This document shows positions 30,442 to 38,560 of a DNA stretch of 44,428 nucleotides, one piece after another. This stretch comes from Isosphaera sp. (GTDB lineage Bacteria; Planctomycetota; Planctomycetia; Gemmatales; Gemmataceae), in contig PNKH01000066.1 of NCBI GenBank assembly GCA_013822345.1, positions 1 to 44,428 of the forward strand, given 5' to 3'. Under the pieces are notes generated by a model. The model was not told where the DNA came from. It worked only from the letters and a program-made list of their open reading frames with translations, and did no database searches. A program made the translations under genes and the position numbers. Numbering within the stretch: the first letter of the stretch is position 1; every line of letters begins with the position of its first letter.

Positions 30442-32532
30442 TTACTTCTTGTCCTTCTTCGGCTCCTCCTTCTTCGCCTCGGCCTTCTTCGGCTCGGTCA
30501 CCTCGATCACGACCGGCGGCGGGGTCACCGCGTAGTCCTTCCCGCCGACCTTCGTCGTCGCCCGGAACACCAGCGGGACCGGGCCGGCGGCGGCCGCCGG
30601 AGCCACCGCCACCGCCGCCTCCCCCTTCGTCTGCCCCTTCGCGATCGGCTTCGGGGTCGCCGTCACGTTCGCCGGCAATGACAGCGCCGCGACGACGATG
30701 TCCCCGTCCGCCGCCTTCTCCCGGGTCGCCTCGAACACCACCTTCCCCGCCTTCCCCTTCTCGACCGAGGCCGGGTCGGCCGTCAGCGTCAGCGCGAACG
30801 CCGGCGCCTCCACCACCGCCGCCGCGCACCCGGTCAGCAGCTCCGCCGGCGGGTTCGGCATCCCCCCGAGCGCCGCCTTCACCGGGTCGAGCAGTGTCCC
30901 GAACCGCACCACCTCCTTCCCGTCCGCCCCGGGGATCGTCGCCTTCACCCGGTACGGGTACGCCCCCGGCTTCGTCCCCTCCTTCGCCAGCAGCGGCACG
31001 AACGTGAACGCCTGCCCGGCCGGGAGCGTCGCCTTTCCCCCCAGGGCGTCCCCGCCGGCGATGCTCAACTCCACCGGCCCGGCGTACCCGTTCAGCCGGG
31101 TCACCGTCGCCAGCACCGCCGTCCCGCCGCCGGCCGGCGCCTCGCACCGGTCGAGGGCCAGCGCCACCGCCACGTCCGGCCCGGCCGGGGTCACCGCCAG
31201 GTGGTACACCTCGTTCGGCCCGGACAGGTAGTTCAGGTGCTCGCAGGCGACCGTGTACACCCCGTCCGCGGCCGGGGTGAACTCGGCCCGCGCGGCCGGC
31301 TGCTTCGGGTCGCTCCGGGCCACCTCCGCCCCCTTCGGGTCGAGCACCCGGACGAGTACCTCGGCCGGCGAGTTCAGCTCGAACGTGGTCGCCGCGGCCG
31401 CGTACTTCAACCCCTTCTTGCAGGCCACCGCGAAGCAGTCCACGTCCCCGGCCTTCTCGAACCGCCCCGACACCCCGCCCGGCACCGGCAGCGGATTCGC
31501 CGCCTTCGCGTCGTTGTTCGGCTCATGCTCCGCCGCCTCCGGCCAGTCGCTCAGCCGCACCGGCACCGGCCACCCGGCGACGCCCGCGGCCCGCTTCGGG
31601 GCGACGTACACCGCCGCCACCCCGGGGTCGGCCGGGGCCTTCACGTCCACCGGCGGGAGGTCGGCGGCGCCCGGCCCGGCGAACCCGATCTTCGCCGCCT
31701 GGCCGCGCTGGGCCGCCACCGGGAACGCGGTCGTCGCCCCGGGGAACTCGCCGACCCGCAGCCGGTAGAAGAAGTCCGCCCCGCCGCGGTACGTCGTGTC
31801 GCGCACCTCGACCAGGAACTCGCCGCCGTCCTTGAACGTGTGCGTCAGCCGGCAGTCGGCCTGCAGCCCGGGGGTGTCGTCGGCGTACAGGTCGATCAGC
31901 TCGCGCTTCGTCTTCGCGTCGTGCAGCACCACGATCGGGTCGAGCGGCGAGCCGATCCGCCGGGCCAGCACCTCGAACGTCAGCGTCTGCCCGGCGGCCG
32001 CCTTCACCTTGAAGAAGTCGCTCGCCTCGGCGTCCGCCCGCCCGGTCACGACCGCCGGCAGCGGCACCGGCTGGGCCGCGTCCTTCGTCCGGTTCGCGTC
32101 GGTCTCGGCGACCACCGGCAGGGTGTCGACGACGAACGGGCGGAAGTTCGAGACGCCGTTCCTGGTGGCGACCCGGACGGCGTGCAGCCCCGGCGGGCAG
32201 TCGGCCGGCAGCTCGACCTTCACCCGCAGCTTCGCCGCGTCGGTGCCGTTCTTGTTGTCGGTCGGGATCGTCGCCTTCCCCGGGCAGCTCAGGAACACGG
32301 CGACGGGGTCGGCGAGGTTGGTGCCGGTGAGGGCGAGCTCGACCGCCTCGCCCGGCTTCGCCCCGAGGTTGGCCGGGGAGGTGAGGGTCGGGGCCTGCGG
32401 GGCCGGGAGGATGGCCGGCTGCTTCGGCTGGCTGCGGGCCTGGCGGACGTCGGCGGACAGGAAGACGACCGCGGACAGGCCGGCGGCGAACCCGGCGAGC
32501 GCGGCCACCCGGGACGGACGGCGGCGGGACAT
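30442..32532 (-). CDS. secreted pre-peptidase C-terminal (PPC) type protein
   Basis: A 696-residue exported protein. The signal peptide (MSRRRPSRVAALAGFAAGLSAVVFLSADVRQARS) is followed by an IPT/TIG-like domain (PTLTSPANLGAKPGEAVELALTGTNL), two PPC-type beta domains (ASDFFKVKAAAGQTLTFEVLARRIGSPLDPIVVL... and EHEPNNDAKAANPLPVPGGVSGRFEKAGDVDCFAVACK), further Ig-like strands, and a lysine-rich tail (KKAEAKKEEPKKDKK). The EPNN-x-F/A pattern and D-x-D-x-F segment are typical of planctomycete PPC proteins. No protease domain is present. Likely an envelope protein that binds a ligand or partner. Confidence 0.82.
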   Translation of the reverse strand: MSRRRPSRVAALAGFAAGLSAVVFLSADVRQARSQPKQPAILPAPQAPTLTSPANLGAKPGEAVELALTGTNLADPVAVFLSCPGKATIPTDNKNGTDAAKLRVKVELPADCPPGLHAVRVATRNGVSNFRPFVVDTLPVVAETDANRTKDAAQPVPLPAVVTGRADAEASDFFKVKAAAGQTLTFEVLARRIGSPLDPIVVLHDAKTKRELIDLYADDTPGLQADCRLTHTFKDGGEFLVEVRDTTYRGGADFFYRLRVGEFPGATTAFPVAAQRGQAAKIGFAGPGAADLPPVDVKAPADPGVAAVYVAPKRAAGVAGWPVPVRLSDWPEAAEHEPNNDAKAANPLPVPGGVSGRFEKAGDVDCFAVACKKGLKYAAAATTFELNSPAEVLVRVLDPKGAEVARSDPKQPAARAEFTPAADGVYTVACEHLNYLSGPNEVYHLAVTPAGPDVAVALALDRCEAPAGGGTAVLATVTRLNGYAGPVELSIAGGDALGGKATLPAGQAFTFVPLLAKEGTKPGAYPYRVKATIPGADGKEVVRFGTLLDPVKAALGGMPNPPAELLTGCAAAVVEAPAFALTLTADPASVEKGKAGKVVFEATREKAADGDIVVAALSLPANVTATPKPIAKGQTKGEAAVAVAPAAAAGPVPLVFRATTKVGGKDYAVTPPPVVIEVTEPKKAEAKKEEPKKDKK

Positions 32533-32614
32533 GCGGGACCTCGGGAGGGGGCGGCGGGGCGGGATGCGACCGATGATACCCGACCGCCCGGCGCGCGGCG
32601 AGGGGGTGGCCGGT

Positions 32615-32675
32615 CGAACCGCGCCCGTCAGGGAGCGGGTGAGGTGGTCACCCGCTCCCTGACGGGCGCGGTTCG
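32615..32675. repeat. 61-bp inverted repeat in a divergent promoter region (family H)
   Basis: Perfect 28-base arms 32615-32642 and 32648-32675 around a 5-base loop (GGTGG); outer ends CGAACCGCGCCCGTC / GACGGGCGCGGTTCG. Unlike most palindromes here, it lies between two divergent starts, ending seven bases before the -10-like word of the TPR gene. Confidence 0.95.
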
Positions 32676-32682
32676 CCCGGAG

Positions 32683-32688
32683 TAGAAT
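32683..32688 (+). promoter_or_regulatory. candidate -10 box giving a near-leaderless TPR mRNA
   Basis: TAGAAT ends six bases before the ATG at 32695. Transcription starting at the usual distance from a -10 would begin at about the A of the ATG, so the mRNA could be leaderless. No clear Shine-Dalgarno is visible at the normal distance (the closest is GGAG 11-14 bases upstream). Confidence 0.4.
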
Positions 32689-32694
32689 CCCCGC

Positions 32695-34239
32695 ATGTCG
32701 CACCCGCCGCCGGACCCGGCCGCCCTGTTCCGCCGCGGGCAGGCGTACGTCCGCCGCGGGGAGTACGACCGGGCGGCCGAGGCGTTCGGGGCGGCCGCCG
32801 AGATCGACCCGCTCGACCCCGACTTGGTCTTCCACCGCGGGAACGCCCACGCCGCCGCCGGCCGGTACGCCGACGCCGTCGCCGACTACACCCGGGCGAT
32901 CGAGCTGCGGCCGGAGTTCGCCGCCGCGTACCACAACCGGGCCACCGCCCGCGCCGACGCCGGCGACCTCGACGCCGCCGTCCCGGACTTCACCCGGGCG
33001 ATCGAGCTCGCCCCCGACGACCCGGACCCGCTCAACGGCCGGGCCGCGGTCCACAGCCGGCGGCGGGACTACGCCGCCGCCTACGCCGACTTCGAGGCCG
33101 CGCTGAGGCTCGCGCCGGACACCTTCCGGACGTACTTCAACCGGGCGAACGCCCTGTCCGCCCAGGAGCGGCACGAGGAGGCCGCGGCCGACTACACCGC
33201 CGCCCTGCGGCTCAACCCCCGCCACGCCCGGGCGTACACCTACCGCGCCCTGTCGCTCGAAGCCCTCGGCCGGGCCGACGAGGCGCTCGCCGACCTGACC
33301 ACCGCCCTCCGACTCCAGCCGGACGCCGGCGACGCGTTCTGGCACCGCGCCCGGCTGTGGGCCGAGCGGGGCGACCACGAGCGGGCCGTCGCCGACTTCA
33401 CCTGGGTGCTCCGGTTCGACCCGCGGCACGTCGCGGCGCTCAACCTGCGCGGGGTGAGCTACGCCGACCTCGGCCGGCACGACAAGGCCGTCGCCGACTT
33501 CACCGCCGCCGTCCGGCTCGACCCGGCGGACGCCGCCCCGGTGTTCAACCGCGGGCTGTCGCACGTCCGGACCAAGGACTTCGCGGCCGCCGCCGCCGAC
33601 TTCGCCGAGGCCATCCGGCTCGCCCCCGACGACCCGGCCGGGTACGTCCAGCGCGGGTACGCGTACCACGAACTCGGCGAGGCGGACCGGGCGGTCGCGG
33701 ACTCCACCGAGGCGATCCGGCTGCGGCCGGAGGGCGGGCGGGCGTACTTCGCCCGGGCCCTGGCCCACCGGCGGGCGGGCGACCTGGCGGCGGCGCTGGC
33801 GGACGCGACCGCGGCGGTCGAGCGGACCCCGAAGTCGGACGCGGCCCTGAGCCTGCGGGCGTCGGTCCACTACCGGCTCGGGGACTACCGGGCGGCGCTC
33901 GCCGATTACGAGGCGGCGCACGAGTTGGACCAGGACGACGCGGCGACGCTCAACCACCTGGCGTGGCTGTGGGCGACGTGCCCGGTCGACGAGGTGCGGG
34001 ACGCCGCGGCGGCGCTGCGGGCGGCGACCCGGGCGTGCGAGCTGACCGACTACCAGGTGGCCGGGTACGTCGACACACTGGCGGCGGCGTACGCCGAGGC
34101 CGGGCGGTTCGAGGACGCCGCCCGGTGGCAGGAAAAGGCGGTCGGGCTGGCGCCGCCGGACGCCCGGGCGGGGTACGAGGGGCGATTGGAGATGTACCGG
34201 GCGGGGAGGCCGTTCCGGGACGAAGAGCGGCCTGGTTAG
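32695..34239 (+). CDS. TPR-repeat protein, 12 regular plus 2 degenerate units
   Basis: A 514-residue cytoplasmic protein made almost only of 34-residue tetratricopeptide repeats. Twelve units follow in strict register from about residue 5 to 412 (for example ALFRRGQAYVRRGEYDRAAEAF, VFHRGNAHAAAGRYADAVADY, AALNLRGVSYADLGRHDKAVADF), and two less regular units follow (LNHLAWLWATCP..., YVDTLAAAYAEAGRFEDA). Such superhelices bind peptides or proteins. No signal peptide, membrane helix or enzymatic domain is present. The stop lies inside a 44-base palindrome. Confidence 0.9.
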   Translation: MSHPPPDPAALFRRGQAYVRRGEYDRAAEAFGAAAEIDPLDPDLVFHRGNAHAAAGRYADAVADYTRAIELRPEFAAAYHNRATARADAGDLDAAVPDFTRAIELAPDDPDPLNGRAAVHSRRRDYAAAYADFEAALRLAPDTFRTYFNRANALSAQERHEEAAADYTAALRLNPRHARAYTYRALSLEALGRADEALADLTTALRLQPDAGDAFWHRARLWAERGDHERAVADFTWVLRFDPRHVAALNLRGVSYADLGRHDKAVADFTAAVRLDPADAAPVFNRGLSHVRTKDFAAAAADFAEAIRLAPDDPAGYVQRGYAYHELGEADRAVADSTEAIRLRPEGGRAYFARALAHRRAGDLAAALADATAAVERTPKSDAALSLRASVHYRLGDYRAALADYEAAHELDQDDAATLNHLAWLWATCPVDEVRDAAAALRAATRACELTDYQVAGYVDTLAAAYAEAGRFEDAARWQEKAVGLAPPDARAGYEGRLEMYRAGRPFRDEERPG

Positions 34240-34277
34240 CGACGCGTCGCAGACGCGTCTGCGACGCGTCGCTAACC
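34234..34277. repeat. 44-bp perfect loop-free palindrome overlapping a stop codon
   Basis: Two 22-base arms (34234-34255, 34256-34277) are exact complements with no loop. The outer ends are GGTTAGCGACGCG / CGCGTCGCTAACC, and ACGCGT recurs within. The TAG of the TPR gene (34237-34239) is inside the left arm, and the convergent oxidoreductase gene ends 12 bases beyond. It occupies essentially the whole space between the two convergent genes. Confidence 0.95.
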
Positions 34278-34288
34278 GGGTTGTCGCG

Positions 34289-35599
34289 TCAGCCGGCGGC
34301 CGGCGGGAGCCGCCACGACCCGGGGGTCGGGGCCGGGGCGACCGCGATCTTCGAGTCCATCGCCAGGTTCTTCGGCATCAGGTCCTCGTTCGCCTTCAGG
34401 GCGTCGTCCCACTTCAGCTTCTTGCAGGCGAACGACGCGTTCCGCCCGAGGACGGCGGTGAACGTCGAGTCGGTCACCGCCCGCAGCTCGTTCAGCGGCT
34501 TCCCGGCCCGGATGCTGTTCAAGAGGTCGATGTGCTCCTGGACGTAGGCCCGGACGTCGTCCTCCCCGCCCGGCTGGCCGCCGACCGTCCACGCCCCGTC
34601 CCGCAGGCTGGCCCGGCCCTTCGTCCCGACCACCGCCTCGGAGATGTCGTTGTCCCCGGGGATGTGCCGGCAGTACGAGTACAGCTTCACCCCGTTCTTG
34701 TACTCGTACTCGACCGCGTAGTGGTCCCAGATGTTCCCGGCCACCGCCGGCTCCCCGGCCGGCCGGTTCGCCCGCCCGCCCATCCCGACGGCACTGACCG
34801 GGCGGTCGTTCATCACCCAGTTGATCACGTCCAGGTTGTGGACGTGCTGCTCCACGATGTGGTCCCCGCAGACCCACAGGAAGTGGTACCAGTTGTTCAT
34901 CTGGTACGCGGCGTCCGACATCCCCGGCTCCCGGTCCCGGAACCAGATCCCCTGGCCGTTCCACGAGCACCGGGCCGAGACGACGTCCCCGATCGCCCCG
35001 GCGTGGATCTTCCCGACCGCCTCCAGGTACCCCTTCTGGTGCCGCCGCTGGGTCCCGGCGACGATCGCGATGTTCCGCTTCTTCGACTCCTCCTCCAGGG
35101 CGTACACCTTCCGCGCCCCGGCCGCGTCGACCGCCACCGGCTTCTCGCAGAAGACGTGCTTCCCGGCCTTCACCGCCGCCTCGAGGTGGGTCGGGCGGAA
35201 CCCGGGCGGGGTGGCCAGGATCACCAGGTCGACCCCGGCGTTCAGCACCTTCTGGTACGCGTCGAGGCCGTCGAACGTCGTCTCCGGGGTGACCTTGATC
35301 TGGGCCCGGTACGGGAAGTACTTGCTCTTCGGGTTCTCCGACTTGAACGCCTTGACCGCGCCCTCGGCCTGGTGCTTGAACACGTCCCCGACGGCCACGA
35401 CATCGACCTTCGGGTTCTTCCCGTTGATCTTCCCCTCGGCGACCAGGATGTCCTCGACGGCCCCCTTGCCGCGGCCGCCGCACCCGATCAGCCCGACCTT
35501 GATCGTCTCGTTCCCGGCGGCGAACAGGCCCGCCCCGGAGGTGGCCACCACCGCCCCGGCGGCGGCGCTGGTCTTCAGGAAGGTACGACGACTCGACAT
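34289..35599 (-). CDS. Tat-exported Gfo/Idh/MocA-family oxidoreductase
   Basis: A 436-residue protein with a twin-arginine signal (SSRRTFLKTSAAAGAVVATSG), so it is probably exported folded with its NAD(P) cofactor. A Rossmann domain follows (IKVGLIGCGGRGKGAV from about residue 38), with VDLVILATPPGFRPTH and the EKPVAVD motif (catalytic Lys in the family), then the C-terminal beta-sheet domain (WYHFLWVCGDHIVEQHVHNLDVINWVM, containing the conserved GDH/H residues). Substrate unknown; these enzymes act on sugars or inositols. The ATG at 35599 is required for the Tat motif at the N-terminus; an upstream frame extends only into repeat DNA. Confidence 0.9.
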   Translation of the reverse strand: MSSRRTFLKTSAAAGAVVATSGAGLFAAGNETIKVGLIGCGGRGKGAVEDILVAEGKINGKNPKVDVVAVGDVFKHQAEGAVKAFKSENPKSKYFPYRAQIKVTPETTFDGLDAYQKVLNAGVDLVILATPPGFRPTHLEAAVKAGKHVFCEKPVAVDAAGARKVYALEEESKKRNIAIVAGTQRRHQKGYLEAVGKIHAGAIGDVVSARCSWNGQGIWFRDREPGMSDAAYQMNNWYHFLWVCGDHIVEQHVHNLDVINWVMNDRPVSAVGMGGRANRPAGEPAVAGNIWDHYAVEYEYKNGVKLYSYCRHIPGDNDISEAVVGTKGRASLRDGAWTVGGQPGGEDDVRAYVQEHIDLLNSIRAGKPLNELRAVTDSTFTAVLGRNASFACKKLKWDDALKANEDLMPKNLAMDSKIAVAPAPTPGSWRLPPAAG

Positions 35600-35724
35600 G
35601 AAACGTCCTCGGTCGGAAAGGGTGACCCGGCGCGAGACCGGGTCGGGGATGGTACGCGGTACGACGGGGGCGACGCGGGCTCGGGGCCGCCGGGCGGGGT
35701 CGGCCCCCGGGATTCTCCGCAGGT

Positions 35725-35904
35725 GGCGCCCCTCACCCGCCGGCGAAGCGCCGGCGACCTCTCCCCGGCGGGGAGAGGTGGGGGCCACCGGTCTTCTCAC
35801 AAGCTCTCCGGCTCGGTGGCCTGTCGAAGGGCCGCACGGCCCCACCTCTCCCCGCCGGGGAGAGGTCGGCTCCGGCGCTTCGCCGGAGCCGGGTGAGGGG
35901 CGCC
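35725..35904. repeat. 180-bp inverted repeat (family D, copy 2)
   Basis: Starts GGCGCCCCTCACCCGCC at 35725 and ends GGTGAGGGGCGCC at 35904, with inner arms containing CCTCTCCCCGGCGGGGAGAGG and a variable centre. Arm sequence, order and length match the copy at 9107-9285. It fills most of the 344 bases between two minus-strand genes; nothing else is seen there. Confidence 0.95.
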
Positions 35905-35943
35905 ACGCAGCCTTAAACCCCGGGCCGGCTCACCCCGGCCGCC

Positions 35944-37071
35944 TCACTCGCTCTTCTTCACCACCTTCGGCTTCAGCCCGGCGAGGTCCGGCTGCTCGTC
36001 CTCGGCCAGCACCACCCGGAACCCGATCACGTCCATCCGGGTGTGCCACCAGATGCTCCGCGGCTCCTGCGGGTCGTGCTTCTGCCAGTCCTCCCCCTTC
36101 GGGTCCGACCGGGACACCCGCCGGCTGGCGCTGCGGAGCTTCTCCGCCTTGTCCGCCCACGACCCGCCGCGGACCACGTGCGACCACTTCTCGGCCGTCG
36201 GCACGTCCACCGGGCGGAGGTTCAGCGGGTTCTTCGCCCGCCGGTCGTACGCCTTCTCGTCGTACTGGTCCAGGCACCACTCCCAGACGTTCCCGTACAG
36301 GTCGTGGATCCCGAACGGGTTCGCCTTCTTCGTCCCGACCTTGTGGGTGCAGCCCTTCACCAGCTCCGGGAAGTTCTCCTCGTCGCGCGAGTTGTCCTTG
36401 AACCACGCGTACTCCCCGAGCTTCTCCGGGTCGTCACCGAAGAAGTACGCCTGGTCGCCCTTACCGGCCCGGGCCGCGTACTCCCACTCCGCCTCGGTCG
36501 GCAGCCGGTACTTCCGCCCGGTCTTCGTCCGCAGCCACTCGCAGTACATCATGGCCGCGTGGTGGGTCATGCTCAGGGCCGGGTGGCCGTCCCGGCCGTG
36601 GTCGTACGTCTCGTCCAGGAACGTGTTGGTCGGGCGGGTGACGGCGTCCGGGCCGAGCTTCTTGGCCGCCGTCGCGTCCGCCTTCAGGAAGTTCTCGTCG
36701 TACCAGAACACGTCCCAGTCGTTCCACGTCACCTCGAACTTCTGCATCCAGAACGCCCCGACCTTGGCCTTGTACTGCGGCCCTTCGTTCGGCTGCCGGC
36801 CGGCCTCGGCCTCCGGGCTGCCGACCGTCACCTCCCCGCCGGGGATGTAGACCATCTCGAACTTCCCGGCCATGTCCTCCCGGCGGGTCTTCGGCGGCTT
36901 CGCCTGGGCGTCCACGGTCACCGTCTTGAACCCGTCCACCTTCTGGACGAAGTTCTTCCCCGGCTCCGGCATCCCGGGGCCGGCCGGCTTCGGGTCCGCG
37001 GCCGTGAGGCCGGCGGCCACCGCCGGGAGGGCGGCGAACAGGAGCAGGGCGGTGGTGCGGCGGCGGGGCAT
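35944..37071 (-). CDS. secreted formylglycine-generating-enzyme-like (SUMF1) protein
   Basis: A 375-residue protein with a signal peptide (MPRRRTTALLLFAALPAVAAGLTAAD). The FGE-sulfatase domain covers most of the rest: FEMVYIPGGEVTVGSPEAEAG, KFEVTWNDWDVFW, RLPTEAEWEYAARAG, FGIHDLYGNVWEWCLDQYD, VVRGGSWADKAEKLRSASR and GFRVVLAE. In true enzymes this fold converts a sulfatase cysteine to formylglycine; the pair of active-site cysteines is not clear here, and many planctomycete members are secreted and of unknown role. No sulfatase is adjacent. It diverges from apbE across 57 bases. Confidence 0.88.
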   Translation of the reverse strand: MPRRRTTALLLFAALPAVAAGLTAADPKPAGPGMPEPGKNFVQKVDGFKTVTVDAQAKPPKTRREDMAGKFEMVYIPGGEVTVGSPEAEAGRQPNEGPQYKAKVGAFWMQKFEVTWNDWDVFWYDENFLKADATAAKKLGPDAVTRPTNTFLDETYDHGRDGHPALSMTHHAAMMYCEWLRTKTGRKYRLPTEAEWEYAARAGKGDQAYFFGDDPEKLGEYAWFKDNSRDEENFPELVKGCTHKVGTKKANPFGIHDLYGNVWEWCLDQYDEKAYDRRAKNPLNLRPVDVPTAEKWSHVVRGGSWADKAEKLRSASRRVSRSDPKGEDWQKHDPQEPRSIWWHTRMDVIGFRVVLAEDEQPDLAGLKPKVVKKSE

Positions 37072-37128
37072 GTCTGCTAGATTCTCCTACGGCGGGGGCG
37101 GTGTCAACAACCGGGGCGGGGATTGGCC

Positions 37129-38148
37129 ATGTTCGGCCTGGTCGTGCTGGCGGGCGGGTTCGGGCATTGTACGCCACTCCCCGGCGAGCGGCCGGACCCG
37201 GACCGCCACGAGTTCGAGTCGAAGCACATGGGGACGTCGTTCCGGGTCGTGCTGTACGCCGACGCGGACACGGCGAAGAAGGCGGCGGCGGCCGCGTTCG
37301 CCCGGGTCGCCGACCTCGACGGGATGATGAGCGACTACAAGCAGACCAGCGAGCTGATGCAACTCTGCAAGCGGTTCGCGACCGAGGTCGGGGAGCCGGT
37401 GGCGGCGAGCGACGACCTGTTCGCCGTCCTGTCGCGGGCGGAAGAAATGTCGAAGAAGTCGGACGGGGCGTTTGATGTGACGGTGGGTCCGGTGGTACAA
37501 CTGTGGCGGCACGCCCGGCGGACGCAGGAGCTGCCCGACCCGAAGGAGTTCGCCGCCGCCCGGGCGAAGGTCGGGTGGGAGAAGGTGAAGCTCGACCCGG
37601 CGAAGAAGACGGTCCGGCTGACCACCCCGGGGATGCAGCTCGACCTCGGCGGGATCGCCAAGGGGTACGCCGCCGACCAGGTGCTGAAGCTGCTCCGGGA
37701 GAAGTTCGGGATCAAGTCGGCGCTGGTGGCGGCGGCCGGGGACATCACCTGCGGCGACCCGCCCCCCGGGAAGGCCGCGTGGGTCGTGGACATCGCCCCG
37801 ATCGCCAAGGGCCAGAAGCCGCGGACGTTGCACCTGGCGAACGCCTCCGTCTCGACGTCTGGAGATCTGGAGCAGTTCGTGGTTATCAATGGGGTGCGGT
37901 ACTCGCACGTCCTCGACCCGAAGACCGGCCTGGGGCTGACCGGCCGGCGGAGCGTGACCGTGATCGCGGCGGACGGGACCACCGCCGACAGCATGACCAA
38001 GGCGGTGAGCGTGCTGCCGCCGGAGAAGGCGTTCCGGCTGGTCGAGGACACGCCCGGGGCCGCCGCCTACGTGGTGGTGTTGGACAAGGACGGGAAGCCG
38101 GTGGCGACCGCGTCGAAGCGGTTCGGGCAGTTCGCGGCGAGGGAGTGA
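37129..38148 (+). CDS. apbE: FAD:protein FMN transferase (ApbE family)
   Basis: A 339-residue protein that attaches FMN to Ser/Thr of target flavoproteins (as in NQR/RNF complexes) using FAD and Mg2+. Family signatures: HMGTSFRVVLYA, DLGGIAKGYAADQVL, AAGDITCG, VSTSGDLEQF, YSHVLDPKTG and TTADSMTKAVSVL. The short hydrophobic N-terminus (MFGLVVLAGGFGHCTPL) ends in a cysteine, so it may be an exported lipoprotein as many ApbE proteins are, though the lipobox is poor. An in-frame TTG two codons earlier is possible. No target operon is adjacent. A small gene follows after 54 bases. Confidence 0.9.
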   Translation: MFGLVVLAGGFGHCTPLPGERPDPDRHEFESKHMGTSFRVVLYADADTAKKAAAAAFARVADLDGMMSDYKQTSELMQLCKRFATEVGEPVAASDDLFAVLSRAEEMSKKSDGAFDVTVGPVVQLWRHARRTQELPDPKEFAAARAKVGWEKVKLDPAKKTVRLTTPGMQLDLGGIAKGYAADQVLKLLREKFGIKSALVAAAGDITCGDPPPGKAAWVVDIAPIAKGQKPRTLHLANASVSTSGDLEQFVVINGVRYSHVLDPKTGLGLTGRRSVTVIAADGTTADSMTKAVSVLPPEKAFRLVEDTPGAAAYVVVLDKDGKPVATASKRFGQFAARE

Positions 38149-38202
38149 CCGACAAGCCCGCGGCGCGAGCAAGGGCTTCGTCCTTCCCCCAGGAGGTGTC
38201 CC

Positions 38203-38394
38203 GTGGACGAGCTGATCAAGACGGTGAGCGAGAAGGCCGGGATCAACCCGGACCAGGCGAAGAGCGCGGTGAACAGCGTGATGGAGTTCATCAAGACGAA
38301 GGTGCCGGGGATCGGCGAGCAGATCACCGCCGCCCTGGCCGGCGGCGGGGGCGGGGGCGTGGTCGACGCCGTCCGCAAGAAGATCGGGATCTGA
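38203..38394 (+). CDS. 63-residue helical protein, unknown
   Basis: Starts with GTG six bases after AGGAGGTG (38191-38198), a near-perfect binding site, so it is probably well expressed. The protein is two to three amphipathic helices (MDELIKTVSEKAGINPDQAKSAVNSVMEFIKTK, then IGEQITAAL), a glycine run (GGGGGG) and a short basic helix (VVDAVRKKIGI). The first part resembles short DUF2267/DUF2780-like helical bundles. Function unknown. A family A palindrome begins seven bases after the stop. Confidence 0.72.
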   Translation: MDELIKTVSEKAGINPDQAKSAVNSVMEFIKTKVPGIGEQITAALAGGGGGGVVDAVRKKIGI

Positions 38395-38400
38395 CCGACC

Positions 38401-38460
38401 GGTGGGCGAGGCACTCCTGCCTCGCCCCGCAAAGAGCGAGGCAGGAGTGCCTCGCCCACC
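38401..38460. repeat. 60-bp palindromic element (family A, copy 4)
   Basis: Perfect arms 38401-38425 and 38436-38460 around a 10-base loop (CCCGCAAAGA), with the core GAGGCACTCCTGCCTCG. The geometry equals that of the units at 1758 and 13147, with different arm bases. It begins seven bases after the stop of the small helical protein. Confidence 0.95.
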
Positions 38461-38492
38461 GGCGCAAGTCCCCGGCCGCCGGCCATCTCCCC

Positions 38493-38522
38493 TTGGTGGG
38501 CGGCCGGCGGCCGGGGTAGAAT
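38493..38522 (+). promoter_or_regulatory. candidate promoter of prkA
   Basis: TTGGTG (38493-38498) and TAGAAT (38517-38522) are 18 bases apart, the best -35/-10 pair seen in the window. It would give a leader of about 165 bases before prkA. Confidence 0.45.
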
Positions 38523-38531
38523 GGGCGCACT

Positions 38532-38560
38532 GCGGACCCCCGTGGGGTCCGCCGTCCTTT
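38532..38560 (+). terminator. hairpin followed by a short T-run in the prkA leader
   Basis: GCGGACCCC (38532-38540) pairs with GGGGTCCGC (38544-38552) across a 3-base loop and is followed by CGTCCTTTT. It could end the preceding transcript or attenuate the prkA leader, since it lies just after the candidate prkA start site. Confidence 0.35.

Noticed and set aside
32533-33957. Upstream extension of the PPC-domain gene
   Set aside because: The extension runs opposite to the TPR gene and through the family H palindrome; the signal peptide starts at 32532.
35600-35845. Longer N-terminus for the Gfo/Idh oxidoreductase
   Set aside because: It would read through the family D repeat and bury the Tat signal, which begins right at the ATG at 35599.
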